Shown here piece by piece: positions 8,275 to 17,349 of a stretch of DNA of 64,000 nt. The position numbers and the translations under genes were made by a program. Source of the DNA: Bryobacterales bacterium (lineage in GTDB: Bacteria; Acidobacteriota; Terriglobia; Bryobacterales; UBA6623); contig JAPPMB010000114.1 in NCBI GenBank assembly GCA_028819255.1, forward strand, positions 126,998-190,997, in the 5' to 3' direction. The notes below the pieces were generated by a model. The model was given only the letters and a program-made list of their open reading frames with translations. It was not told the origin of the DNA and ran no database searches. Each line of letters starts with the position of its first letter. The first letter of the stretch is position 1.

Positions 8275-11200
8275 ATGAAGGGAGCTCGCCTTATGGCGGC
8301 AGCGCTCTTGCTGCTGCTTGGGGCCGCCGGGGAGGTCGGCGCCCAATCGAACTTGGCAACGGTCACGGGCGTGGTCACCGATGCGGCGGAAGCCGTCATT
8401 CCAGGCGCAAGCGTGACGGTCACGAATGTCGAGACTGGTGTGGAGACCGCGGCCGAGACGAACGAGTCCGGCCACTTCACTCTGTTCAGCCTGATTCCGG
8501 GCAGCTACGAGCTGGTGGTCGAAACCGAGGGCTTCCGGCGATTCGTGCGGAAGAACATCGAGCTCGAGACCGGCCAGCAGCTGCGCCTCGACGCGGCGCT
8601 CGAGATCGGCGCGCTCACCGAGTCGGTGACGGTCAGTTCCGCCGCGCCGTCGATCAACCTGGAGCGCGGGGCGGTCAAGGGCGACGTGATCGTCTACGAG
8701 GAGATCCAGGACCTGCCGCTGCCGAGCCGCGACTTCACGCAGCTGGCGTTCCTCGTCCCCGGCGTCATGCCGAGGGGGCGGGGCCAGGGTTCCTTCGCTT
8801 CCATCAACGGAGCCCGGGGCGACCAGACCAACTTCTACGTCGATGGGGTCAGCAACCGCAATCCCGTGAGCGGAGGCGCGCAGGTCCGGCCGCCGCTGGA
8901 CGCGGTCGAGGAGTTTCGCGTCGAGACCTCCGGGTTCTCGGCCGAGTACGGCGGATTCTCAGGAGGGATCATCGGCATCACCATGCGCTCGGGAACCAAC
9001 GAGCTGCACGGCTCGGTCTTCGAATACATGCGCAACGAGGTTCTGGATTCGCGGGGGTTCTTCGACGAGGATCGCCTTCGGCTGCGGAGGCACCAGTACG
9101 GCGGCACGCTCGGGGGGCCGGTCGTCCGGAACAAGAGCTTCTTCCTTGTGAGCTTCGAAGGCCGCTACCAGTCGATCGCCAGAACGCGGCTGGGCAGCGT
9201 GCCGACGGCGCTTGAGCACAAGGGGGACTTCTCGGAGTCGCTCGACCTTGCCCGCGCGCTGGTCGGCGGCACGCCGCCGCCCGTGTATCTGAACGATCCG
9301 GACCGGAGGGGCGCATGCAACCGGCGCGTGCAGCGGGGCTGCTTCCCCAACAACACGATTCCCGAGTCCCGGCTGGACCCGATCGCCCTGGGACTGGTCG
9401 ACTACTACCCCCTGCCGAACAGGGACCACCTCAGGCTGAACAGCATCTCGACCGCGACCGACGACGACAGGTGGTACCAGACCGTGTTCAAGTTCGACCA
9501 GAACTTTTCGGCTCGCGACACGTTTGCCGTCAGCTACCAGAAGCGGTTCAACAATCTGGAGAACCCCTTCGCAGGCAGCGCCCTCGCACAGTGGGGCGAC
9601 CAGATCCGGGACCGCAGGGAGCTCGTCTCGGTCCGGCACACCCACACGTTCTCGCCGACGCTCGTGATGGAGTTCACCGGCGGCTTCAGCCGGCGCGGGC
9701 TTTATGCGAACTCGATCGCGGCGGAGTTTGATCCCGCGACCCTCGGGCTGCCGCTGCCGGACGATCTGGACCCGAAGCTCAAGGGCCTTCCCCGCGTCAC
9801 CGTGCAGGGATACTGGCCGCTGGGGCAGGGCCCCAACACGCCTCGCGAGGATTCGGTCTGGGACTGGCAGATCGCGGGCAGGCTGTCCTGGATCAAGAGG
9901 ACGCACACGATCAAGACCGGCTTCGACTACTCGAAGACGTTCTTCGACCGCCCGCAGTACAACAACGTCCGCGGCAACTTCCGCTTCGGCAGACGGTTCA
10001 CCCGCCACTCGGTGGGAGACCTGCTGCTGGGCCGTCTCCAGAACGTCAACCGCCGCGTCCAGACCACGTTCAACGAGCTGAGGTCGGAAGGGTTCGGGAT
10101 GTTCGTCAACGACGACTGGAAGGTCTCGCGGGACCTGACGCTGAACCTAGGTCTCCGCTACGAACTCGAGCTGCCGCCTCTCGACGTGAACGACCGCCTG
10201 TCGACGTACCTCCCCGGCGTCAACAAGGTCGTGCTGGCCGGCGACCAGAGCCTGCCCGACCTGGACTCCATCCTCGCCGCGCAGGGCCTGAGCGAACGCA
10301 CGGTGCTGGCCAGCGAGGTCGGGCTGACCCGCCGGCTGATCGATGCGGACTACAACAACTTCGCCCCGCGCATGGGCTTTGCGTGGCGACCGCTCGGAAA
10401 CAACCGCAACGTCTTTCGCGGAGGCTACGGGATCTTCTATCAGGGATACCTGCTCGGGCCGGTGCGCAACCAGCTGGCGGGCACGTTTCCGTTCACGTTC
10501 AACGAGACGTTCAACTCGACCGGCAGGCCCGGCGTACCGCCCCCGACGCTCGCGAACCCGTTTCCCACGGGCCGGGCGCGTACGGGCGGCTCCGGAATCC
10601 AGAACGTCAACGGGTTCGACCCCGATCCCCCCACCGCGTACATGCAGCAGTGGAACCTGACCGTCGAGCGCGATCTCGGGAGGGGGCAGGCCCTGGAGGT
10701 CGGCTACGTGGGAGCCAAGGGGACCCATCTGCAGCGCCGGTACAACCTCAACCAGCCGATCCGCGATCCCGACCTTGCGACCGAGGCGGCGAACGGCAAC
10801 CTGATCTTCCCGCGGCCGATCGAGGGGTTCAACAATCTCCAGTACACCTCGTTCGGGTCCAACTCGACGTATCACGCCCTGCAGGCGTCCCTGCGGCGGC
10901 GCAGCAGGAGCGGACTCTTCTATCGGATCAACTACACGTTCGGAAAGTCCATCGACGACGCCTCCTCAGCGGTCGACAACGCGGGAACCGGCGGCGCCGG
11001 CGCTCTGGACACGTTCAACCTCAGGCTCGACCGGGGCAGGTCGAACTTCGACCAGCGCCACAGCGTGACCGTCGCCGGACGGTACCAGCTGCCGGTCGGT
11101 CGCGGCCGGGCGCTGCTGCCCAACCTGAGGGGCCCGGCCCAGGCCGTCGTGGGCGGCTGGCAGCTGTCGGCCACCATGCGGGCCTACTCCGGCCAGCCGT

Positions 11201-11673
11201 TCACGGTGCGCACGGCCAACGTCGACCTCAACGCGGGCGAGTCGGTCCGGCCCAACCGGGTGGCGCACGGATACCTGGCGTCCGATGCGTTCCCAGGCCG
11301 CAAGGGCGTCGACTTCCCGTGGTACGACCTCACCGCCTTCGAGCGGGTTCCGTGCATCGGCACGGAGAACCGGAACGGCGTGGAGTGCGTCGAGAGTCTT
11401 CACGGATTCTCTCCCTTCCAGGTGGGCAACTCGGGCCGCAACATCCTGGACATGCCGGCTCTGGTCAACGTCAATCTGAGCCTCCAGAAGAACTTCCGCT
11501 TCGAGGGCCGTCGCAGGCTGCAGGTGCGGCTCGACGCCTTCAACGCCCCCAACATGACGCGCCTCGCCAACATCGGCGGGCTGGCGGGCCAGTTCGATTC
11601 GATCCAGGGCGGTCTGATCACGCGTGCGCGGGCTCCGCGCACCATGCAGGCGTCGCTGACCTACAACTTCTGA
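8275..11673 (+). CDS. Oar-like TonB-dependent receptor with N-terminal carboxypeptidase-regulatory domain
   Basis: The 1132-residue outer-membrane protein begins with a signal peptide (MKGARLMAAALLLLLGAAGE, cleavage after VGAQ). It continues with a CarboxypepD_reg-like beta-sandwich (VTGVVTDAAEAVIPGASVTV to about residue 110), a plug domain with LPLPSRDFTQLAFLVPGV and GARGDQTNFYVDG, and a long beta-barrel ending in the outer-membrane terminus ASLTYNF. Such receptors are highly expanded in Acidobacteriota and are thought to import oligomeric substrates. The ATG has GAGAGGGG upstream. It follows the symporter by 165 bases with a possible terminator between, so it may be a separate unit; the cognate substrate is unknown. 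Confidence 0.92.
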   Translation: MKGARLMAAALLLLLGAAGEVGAQSNLATVTGVVTDAAEAVIPGASVTVTNVETGVETAAETNESGHFTLFSLIPGSYELVVETEGFRRFVRKNIELETGQQLRLDAALEIGALTESVTVSSAAPSINLERGAVKGDVIVYEEIQDLPLPSRDFTQLAFLVPGVMPRGRGQGSFASINGARGDQTNFYVDGVSNRNPVSGGAQVRPPLDAVEEFRVETSGFSAEYGGFSGGIIGITMRSGTNELHGSVFEYMRNEVLDSRGFFDEDRLRLRRHQYGGTLGGPVVRNKSFFLVSFEGRYQSIARTRLGSVPTALEHKGDFSESLDLARALVGGTPPPVYLNDPDRRGACNRRVQRGCFPNNTIPESRLDPIALGLVDYYPLPNRDHLRLNSISTATDDDRWYQTVFKFDQNFSARDTFAVSYQKRFNNLENPFAGSALAQWGDQIRDRRELVSVRHTHTFSPTLVMEFTGGFSRRGLYANSIAAEFDPATLGLPLPDDLDPKLKGLPRVTVQGYWPLGQGPNTPREDSVWDWQIAGRLSWIKRTHTIKTGFDYSKTFFDRPQYNNVRGNFRFGRRFTRHSVGDLLLGRLQNVNRRVQTTFNELRSEGFGMFVNDDWKVSRDLTLNLGLRYELELPPLDVNDRLSTYLPGVNKVVLAGDQSLPDLDSILAAQGLSERTVLASEVGLTRRLIDADYNNFAPRMGFAWRPLGNNRNVFRGGYGIFYQGYLLGPVRNQLAGTFPFTFNETFNSTGRPGVPPPTLANPFPTGRARTGGSGIQNVNGFDPDPPTAYMQQWNLTVERDLGRGQALEVGYVGAKGTHLQRRYNLNQPIRDPDLATEAANGNLIFPRPIEGFNNLQYTSFGSNSTYHALQASLRRRSRSGLFYRINYTFGKSIDDASSAVDNAGTGGAGALDTFNLRLDRGRSNFDQRHSVTVAGRYQLPVGRGRALLPNLRGPAQAVVGGWQLSATMRAYSGQPFTVRTANVDLNAGESVRPNRVAHGYLASDAFPGRKGVDFPWYDLTAFERVPCIGTENRNGVECVESLHGFSPFQVGNSGRNILDMPALVNVNLSLQKNFRFEGRRRLQVRLDAFNAPNMTRLANIGGLAGQFDSIQGGLITRARAPRTMQASLTYNF

Positions 11674-11680
11674 GCCGACA

Positions 11681-11727
11681 GGGCAGGAGACGGAGCCTGC
11701 CCGGAGCGGCTTGCGTCACGCTCCGGG
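11681..11727. terminator. two overlapping strong hairpins between convergent genes
   Basis: GGGCAGG pairs with CCTGCCC (8-base loop), and CCCGGAGCG pairs perfectly with CGCTCCGGG (10-base loop). The 3' arm of the first and the 5' arm of the second share three bases at 11700-11702, so they cannot both be fully formed. No T-run follows. The position, just after the receptor stop and before the convergent FmdB stop, suggests transcription termination or 3'-end protection. Confidence 0.5.
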
Positions 11728-11780
11728 AGCGCAATGCGGCCGCGCGGGCCGCGGCGCGTGTCGGCGGGGCCGCTGCGGTT

Positions 11781-12011
11781 TCAGTTCATGCCGCACATGC
11801 CGCCCATGCACGCGTGGGTGTCACATCGGGTCTCCGCCGGGGTCGGGCATGGGTCCGCGACCCGGCTGCCGGACTGGGCCGAGAAAGTTGAGTAGACCCG
11901 CTCGATCGAGTTGCTGCCGCAGTCGCAGGCATCCGGCTCGGGCGCTGATCCCATGACCAGCGTCTCGAAGCGGTTGTCGCAGTCGTCGCACACGTACTCG
12001 TAGATCGGCAT
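11781..12011 (-). CDS. FmdB-type zinc-ribbon protein
   Basis: The 76-residue protein starts MPIYEYVCDDCDNRFETLV, the standard opening of FmdB-family putative regulatory proteins, with CxxC at residues 8-11 and a second Cys pair at 29-31 (CDC) forming the zinc ribbon. The C-terminal tail has four more Cys (CPTP, TRCD, HACMGGMCGMN), unusual for the family. The ATG lies five bases downstream of the stop codon of the FAAL fusion gene and six bases after a TACAAT, so the message may be leaderless. Its molecular function is unknown. Confidence 0.88.
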   Translation of the reverse strand: MPIYEYVCDDCDNRFETLVMGSAPEPDACDCGSNSIERVYSTFSAQSGSRVADPCPTPAETRCDTHACMGGMCGMN

Positions 12012-12015
12012 GGCT

Positions 12016-14763
12016 TCATTGTACGCCGGAGGGCCCTCCGGCGGCCTTCTCCAGGGCCTTGCGCACTGCCCGGCGCATGCCGGGGAGGCTTTCCGCCGCG
12101 CCAATGCTGTCCGGATCGCCGGCCCCGACGACGATGGAGCCGTTCCTTCCCGAGGCCTGCAGTGCGACCGGCGCCAGCGGCGCTCCTGAACTGGCGGCCG
12201 CAAGGAAGGGCTCGGCCCGGAACCGTGTCCGGGCGGGCGGCTCCCCGACGGGGCAGTCGGCGAGGCTGACCAGCGAGCAGCCGGCGCGCAGGGCGGATTC
12301 CGCCGCAGCCGGCAGTGTGCCGCGGCCGTTCCCGGAAGCCACCAGCGGCTCGAGCAGAAACGCCTCGGCCGGGCTGAGACCCTCGAATCCCGTGCGGTCA
12401 GCGAACACGAAGGGTGACCGGAGCGCCGCCGCGAGCAGCAGCGGGTCGATCCGCGAGGCCCTGTTCGCAAGGAGCACGCATGGGGTGCCGTGCGCGAGCC
12501 GACCCGGGTTTCGCGAGCCTGCAAGCCAGGCGATGATCCAGGCGCCGGGAGTGACGGCATAGCGGGCGCCGGCCGGTCCCGGAGCCAGTCTTGCCGCCAT
12601 TCCCAGGACAATTGCCATGGTTCCGCCCAGCACGGACGCCACGCCCGCACCGGTGCGGGCCGCCAGGCCGGCGGTTGCCCGCACCGAGGAACGGACCGCG
12701 GCGCGCGCCCCGACCCTGGCCATCTGGACCCACGTCGCCGACGTGCGACTACCGCGCGCCTTTCCGGCCACGAAAAGGTCACGCGTGGCGATCCGCTGGA
12801 TCTTCCCGCTCGAGGTCTTTGGAACAAAACCCGGACGCACCGGCACGACATCGTCGGGCGGGATTCCGACTCTTGCCGCAATCTCCTTCGTCACGGCGGC
12901 CCGCATCCGTTCGATGCCGGCCGGACCGGTGAGGCGCGTTTCCACGACGACGACCAGCTTCTCGGTTCCGCTGGCCGGATCCGTAGTGCCGAAGGCGGCG
13001 ACGCATCCCTTGCGGACGCCTTCCGCCTCCCAGGCCGCCATCTCGACGTCCTGCGGAATGATGTTGTGCCCGCCCTTGATGATGCAATCCTTCACGCGCC
13101 CGGTCACGTAGAGCTCGCCGTCCACGACGTAGCCCAGGTCGCCGGAGTCGAGCCACCCCTCCTCGTCGAAGACCGCGGCCGTCGCTTCAGGGTTGCGGTA
13201 GTAGCCGGCGGTCGTCGACGGACCGCGGAAGACAATTCGCCCCCGGGTGCGATCCGGCATTTCGTCGCCGTTCTCCCCGACCACGCGGACCTGGTGGTCG
13301 GGCAAGGGCCGCCCGTTGGCCACGAATTCGAGCACCGCCGCGTCGGCGGTTTCCGCGGACGGCTCGGCGCGTCCCGTCGATTCGAATGCCGTCCGGTTGA
13401 TCCGGTCCACCACGGGACCTCGCCAGAACGGGGGGTAGGTCAGTGCCACCGACGATTCGGCCAGGCCGTAGAACGGCATGAAGCTGCGGGAGTCGAAGCC
13501 CCAGGGCCCGAACCGCGCGGCGAACTTCTCGAGAGTGGCCGCCAGCACCGGCTCCCCCGCATTGATCGCAACGCGCCACTTCGAGAGGTCGACGCCGTCC
13601 ATCGCGTCGTCACGGATCTTGCGCACGCAAAGTTCGAAGGCGAAGTTCGGTGCCGGACACAGCGTGCCGCGGGAGTCGCTGAGAGCCCACAGCCAGCGCT
13701 CCGGTCGCAACAGGAAGTCCAGAGGGGACAGGACCGTGATCGGCAGGCCCTGATACAGGCTGAAAAGCCACGAGCCGATCAGGCCCATGTCGTGGTAGAG
13801 CGGGAGCCACGACACCACGGTGTCCGTCGGCCGCACCTCGACTGCGTGTCCGATGCCTTGGATGTTTGCGATCACGTTGGCGTGCGTCAGCGTCACGCCC
13901 TTCGGGTCCCCCGTGCTTCCGGACGTGTACTGGATGAAGAACGTCTCTGCCGGTTCGATCCCCGGGACCCGTCCCCGTCCGCCCCGCGCTGACAGTTCGC
14001 CGCGACTCAGGATCTCCCGCAACGTCGGCAACTCGCCCTCCAGAACACTGGCGACGGCTTGGACCTGCTCGAACGCGATCAGGAACCGGACGCCGGCGTT
14101 GCGCAGGATCAGCGCCTGGCGCCGGATGTACTCCTCGATCTGGTTCGGGCGGAATGGGGGGTACACCGGTACGGCGATGCCGCCCGCCAGCATCACGCCG
14201 AGGAAGCTGCTGAAGAAGTCCTCGCACGTGGGCAGCATGATCGCCACTGTCTCGCCGGGCTCCAACCCGGACGCGACCAGGCCCGCCGCCACCCGGGACG
14301 AGTCTTCCAGCAGCTGGCCGTGGCTGATGTCCTGCCCGCCGTCTCCATCCAGGAGATGGATGTGGACCCTAGCCGGGTCCTGCTCGGCGCGCGACCTGAG
14401 CACCTCGGAGAACGTGCGGGCGCCGAGAGGAGGTGCCGCGGCCTCCCGCGAAGGCTGGCGAATCGGCCAACGCGCCGTGCGCAGCGAGCTTGGGTCAGCC
14501 GAAAGCGCTGCCCGAACCCAGTGTGCGGGTGTTTCCGAAGTCTGCGCCGCAGTCTCGGGAAGGCGGAGGCCCAGCGCCGTCTCGAGGCGCACAAGGATCT
14601 CGACCCGTTCGAGGCTGCCAAGTCCCAGATCACGTTCCAGTGACGAGCGAAGCGAGACCCTCGCGGAGAGGTCGGACGAATCCAGCTCGTCCAGCAGGTC
14701 GCGCACCGTGGCCAGCACGGCGGTCTCGACGGCCTTTCGGTCAACCGGTCGGGGAGGATGCAC
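12016..14763 (-). CDS. ACP - fatty acyl-AMP ligase - degenerate PlsC-like acyltransferase fusion
   Basis: The 915-residue protein has three parts. Residues about 5-80 form an acyl-carrier domain with the phosphopantetheine site in DLGLGSLERVE. Residues about 115-690 are a fatty acyl-AMP ligase: PVYPPFRPNQIEEYIRRQA, the ATP loop YTSGSTGDPKG, WLPLYHDMGLIG, YGLAESS, LDSGDLG, and the C-terminal catalytic Lys in PKTSSGKIQR. Residues about 740-900 look like a lysophospholipid acyltransferase, but motif I (NHxSxxD) reads NRASRID at 767-773, so the catalytic His is Arg, and the EGTR motif is replaced by DCPVGEPP. The GTG start has GGAGAG upstream. The ligase should activate a fatty acid and load it on its own ACP; the last domain may bind acyl chains without catalysis. 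The product is unknown. Confidence 0.85.
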   Translation of the reverse strand: MHPPRPVDRKAVETAVLATVRDLLDELDSSDLSARVSLRSSLERDLGLGSLERVEILVRLETALGLRLPETAAQTSETPAHWVRAALSADPSSLRTARWPIRQPSREAAAPPLGARTFSEVLRSRAEQDPARVHIHLLDGDGGQDISHGQLLEDSSRVAAGLVASGLEPGETVAIMLPTCEDFFSSFLGVMLAGGIAVPVYPPFRPNQIEEYIRRQALILRNAGVRFLIAFEQVQAVASVLEGELPTLREILSRGELSARGGRGRVPGIEPAETFFIQYTSGSTGDPKGVTLTHANVIANIQGIGHAVEVRPTDTVVSWLPLYHDMGLIGSWLFSLYQGLPITVLSPLDFLLRPERWLWALSDSRGTLCPAPNFAFELCVRKIRDDAMDGVDLSKWRVAINAGEPVLAATLEKFAARFGPWGFDSRSFMPFYGLAESSVALTYPPFWRGPVVDRINRTAFESTGRAEPSAETADAAVLEFVANGRPLPDHQVRVVGENGDEMPDRTRGRIVFRGPSTTAGYYRNPEATAAVFDEEGWLDSGDLGYVVDGELYVTGRVKDCIIKGGHNIIPQDVEMAAWEAEGVRKGCVAAFGTTDPASGTEKLVVVVETRLTGPAGIERMRAAVTKEIAARVGIPPDDVVPVRPGFVPKTSSGKIQRIATRDLFVAGKARGSRTSATWVQMARVGARAAVRSSVRATAGLAARTGAGVASVLGGTMAIVLGMAARLAPGPAGARYAVTPGAWIIAWLAGSRNPGRLAHGTPCVLLANRASRIDPLLLAAALRSPFVFADRTGFEGLSPAEAFLLEPLVASGNGRGTLPAAAESALRAGCSLVSLADCPVGEPPARTRFRAEPFLAAASSGAPLAPVALQASGRNGSIVVGAGDPDSIGAAESLPGMRRAVRKALEKAAGGPSGVQ
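12018..12023 (-). promoter_or_regulatory. -10-like TACAAT abutting the fmdB-like start
   Basis: TACAAT on the minus strand overlaps the stop codon of the upstream FAAL gene and ends six bases before the ATG of the zinc-ribbon gene. A transcript started about 7 bases downstream would be leaderless. No -35 match was seen. Confidence 0.35.
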
Positions 14764-14973
14764 GGGAGCTCTCCGGCGTGCGCAATCAGCAGGCCCGCGG
14801 ATCCGGAAAGGGCCAGCTGGCCGTCGCCGCACCCGGCCGGGTCCGCAACTTCCTAGCCTATCTCGGAATGGGAGGCCGCGCCGAGCGGATGCTCCCCCTG
14901 GGCAAGGCGGGCCTCTCTGTGAACCGGGACGGATTCCCGGTGCGATGATGGACGTCTGGACGGGAGGAGTCCG

Positions 14974-15759
14974 GTGAAGCCCTACCTCGCGCGAATCCTC
15001 GTGTATCCGATCAAGTCGCTCGGCCCGGCAAGCCTCGGCAGGGTGCGGGTCCTGGGGGGTGCCGGTCTGGCGGGGGACCGCGAGTACGCGCTTCTGGATG
15101 CCCGCGGGCGTGTCCTCAACACGAAGCGTCTGCGTGCCGCCCTCCTGTCGATTCGCGCCCGCTATCCCGAGGGCCCCGGGCGCATCGAGGTGCGCTCGAC
15201 CGCAGGTCGGCTGAGCTGCGGGATCGCCGACAGCCTCGAGGAACTCGGGGAGTACTTCGGCCGGGCGCTTGGAGAGCGAGTTCTTCTCGGACGCGACTCC
15301 GCGCTGGGATACTTCGATGACATGGAGGCCACCGGCCCGACAGTCCTCGGCTCGGCATCCATCGCCTCGGTGGCCGGCTGGTTCGGACTGGCCCCGGCGG
15401 AGGTCCGACGCCGGTTCAGGGCCAATCTTGAGATCGCAGGCCTCGAGCCGTTCGAGGAGGACCTGCTTTTTGGCCGGCCAGGCCAGCCGCGCAGATTCCG
15501 CATCGGCGATGTCGAGTTCCTGGGCACGAACCCCTGCGCCCGGTGCATCGTTCCCACCCTGGACTCCGCCGGCGGGCCCGGCGACGCCGCGTTGCAGCCG
15601 GCTAGCTTTGCGGAACTCAGGAGGCGGCACAGCCGGGCTGACTCGGAACTCGGCTCGTATGGCCATTACTACCGGCTCGCCTTGAACACGCTGCTTGCTC
15701 CGAACCAGGGCGGCAAGAGGCTTGCGGTCGGGGACGAGCTCACGCGTTTGTCGGATTAG
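14974..15759 (+). CDS. MOSC domain protein (YcbX/mARC-like)
   Basis: The 261-residue protein has the MOSC N-terminal beta-barrel (ARILVYPIKSLGPASLGRVRV, LAGDREYALLDARGRVLNTK) followed by a MOSC domain with the cofactor-binding Cys in GTNPCARCIVPTLD near residue 190. Relatives such as YcbX and mARC bind molybdenum cofactor through that Cys and reduce N-hydroxylated compounds. The start is GTG with GGGAGGAG about 6 bases upstream. The window also has moaC and moeA, so the cofactor is available. The substrate is unknown; the gene is divergent from the FAAL fusion with a 210-base gap. Confidence 0.85.
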   Translation: MKPYLARILVYPIKSLGPASLGRVRVLGGAGLAGDREYALLDARGRVLNTKRLRAALLSIRARYPEGPGRIEVRSTAGRLSCGIADSLEELGEYFGRALGERVLLGRDSALGYFDDMEATGPTVLGSASIASVAGWFGLAPAEVRRRFRANLEIAGLEPFEEDLLFGRPGQPRRFRIGDVEFLGTNPCARCIVPTLDSAGGPGDAALQPASFAELRRRHSRADSELGSYGHYYRLALNTLLAPNQGGKRLAVGDELTRLSD

Positions 15760-15827
15760 GCGCTGAGGCGAAGCGCCACGGCCTTGGCCCGCACTGACAC
15801 TGCGGATCGAGTGCCCAACACGGTTGC

Positions 15828-15833
15828 TAGACT
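15828..15833 (+). promoter_or_regulatory. extended -10-like TGCTAGACT before the sulfatase gene
   Basis: TGC-TAGACT matches an extended -10. It ends 7 bases before an in-frame GTG (15841) and 16 before the ATG used for the sulfatase, so the transcript would have almost no leader. Confidence 0.35.
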
Positions 15834-15849
15834 TGCATCCGTGCAGGGG

Positions 15850-17262
15850 ATGGATCGTCGCAGCTTTCTCGCATCGGCGGCGCTCGGGGCAGGCAGCCTC
15901 GCCCAGGCCGCCCCTGCAGAGCGACCGAACCTGCTGTTCGTGCTGGCCGACCAGTGGCGCTCGAGCGCATTCGGATTTGGCTCGGACGCCGTGGTCCGCA
16001 CGCCTCACTTCGACCGCCTCGCCGCGCAGGGAGCGAACTGGAAGCGTGCGTATGCGTCGAATCCGGTCTGCACGCCGAACCGGGCCTGCATCCTGACGGG
16101 ACGCTACTCGCACCAGACCGGCATGATCCGGAACGACCTCCAGCTGCCTCCCGGCGAGACCTGCTGGCCCCAGGTGTTCCGCTCAGCGGGCTACGCGACC
16201 CACTACGTCGGCAAATGGCACATGGACGGCACGGGGAAGCCGGGCTTCGTCCCGCCTGGCTGGAGGCGGCGCGGCTTCGAGACGTTCGAGGGATTCAATC
16301 GCGGCCATGTCTATCACAGGCCTTGGGGCTTCGGCGACTCCGGCGCACCCCTGGCCGTTTCCGACGAGACGGCGTCGGAGCCATACTACGAGCCTGCCCT
16401 CCAGACGGACCTTGCGATCGATTTCATGCGCCGGCACGGCGACGGACCGTTCGCCTGCTACCTGTCGTGGGGGCCCCCCCACACTCCGTTCCGGCCTCCG
16501 CGGTCCCATGACCTGTACGAGCCCGGGGAGATTGTGCCTCGGGCGAACGTCCCGGCCGCGCACAGGAAGCGCGCGATGAAGGAGCTTGCCGGATACTACG
16601 GCCTCTGCGAGTCCCTGGACCACCAGATGGGCCGGATCATTTCGTTCCTGGACGAGACGGGCCTGGCCGGCAGCACCCTTGTGATCTTCACCTCCGATCA
16701 CGGTGAACTCGCGGGGTCGCACGGCATGTACCGCAAGGGGCAGCCGGAAGACGAGTCTCTGCACGTTCCGCTGGTGATGCGCCTGCCAGGCCGCATTCCA
16801 GCCGGGTCGGAGCCGCGGACACTGGCTACTTCGGTTGACCTCATGCCGACGCTGCTGTCTCTCTGCGGGCTTCCGGAGCAGCAGTCGTGCTCGGGCCGGG
16901 ATCTCTCGGCAGCCGTCCTGGGACATGAGGCTCCCGCGGTCGAGTCGGTCTGCTGCGAGGGAAAGGTCGGGAACTCTCCCGACGCGCCCGCCAGCGACAA
17001 CAGCCCCCATCAGGGGCCCTGGCGGACGATTGTGACGCAGCGCTACAAGCTCACCGTGCGGTCCGATTTCGCCACCGTGCGGAACTTCTTCGACCTGCAG
17101 GAGGATCCGCACGAGATGCGCAACCTGGCCGGCCACGCGGAGTTCCGCAGCGAGCGGGACGTCCACCTCGACGAACTCAGGCGGTGGGCCGCCCGGACCG
17201 GCGATCCGTTCCCTTCGAGGCCTGTACCCGCCAAGGCGCTCTATCCGGATCCGGAGGGATAG
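15850..17262 (+). CDS. Tat-exported sulfatase (arylsulfatase A-like)
   Basis: The 470-residue protein starts with a twin-arginine signal (MDRRSFLASAALGAGSLAQA). The catalytic domain shows FVLADQWR near residue 30, the formylglycine signature CTPNRACILTGRY with Cys74 as the residue to be converted, THYVGKWHMDG near 119, and FTSDHGELAGSHGMYRKG near 280 with metal-binding Asp and His. It would hydrolyse sulfate esters, probably of sulfated polysaccharides, in the periplasm. A GTG nine bases upstream could be the true start if the message is leaderless. No formylglycine-generating enzyme is encoded here. Confidence 0.9.
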   Translation: MDRRSFLASAALGAGSLAQAAPAERPNLLFVLADQWRSSAFGFGSDAVVRTPHFDRLAAQGANWKRAYASNPVCTPNRACILTGRYSHQTGMIRNDLQLPPGETCWPQVFRSAGYATHYVGKWHMDGTGKPGFVPPGWRRRGFETFEGFNRGHVYHRPWGFGDSGAPLAVSDETASEPYYEPALQTDLAIDFMRRHGDGPFACYLSWGPPHTPFRPPRSHDLYEPGEIVPRANVPAAHRKRAMKELAGYYGLCESLDHQMGRIISFLDETGLAGSTLVIFTSDHGELAGSHGMYRKGQPEDESLHVPLVMRLPGRIPAGSEPRTLATSVDLMPTLLSLCGLPEQQSCSGRDLSAAVLGHEAPAVESVCCEGKVGNSPDAPASDNSPHQGPWRTIVTQRYKLTVRSDFATVRNFFDLQEDPHEMRNLAGHAEFRSERDVHLDELRRWAARTGDPFPSRPVPAKALYPDPEG

Positions 17263-17329
17263 CGCCGCCGGCCATGCCGGCCGCCGCACGGCTGCCCCCG
17301 CCCGGCTTCGGGGCACGCCGGACACGCGC

Positions 17330-17335
17330 TAGACT
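17330..17335 (+). promoter_or_regulatory. -10-like TAGACT before the ymdB-like gene
   Basis: TAGACT lies 14 bases before the ATG, so a start site about 7 bases downstream would leave a leader of roughly 7 bases with no ribosome-binding site. No -35 match was seen. Confidence 0.35.
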
Positions 17336-17349
17336 GAGCCTTCTGCGCG

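Noticed and set aside
12012..12881. Long minus-strand frame that contains the FmdB-like protein at its end
   Set aside because: The extension is antisense-frame sequence inside the FAAL gene. Only the last 76 residues have family features.
14764..16113. Upstream extension of the FAAL reading frame on the minus strand
   Set aside because: It runs antisense through the MOSC gene and gives no ACP or ligase features. The GTG at 14763 with GGAGAG upstream explains the gene.
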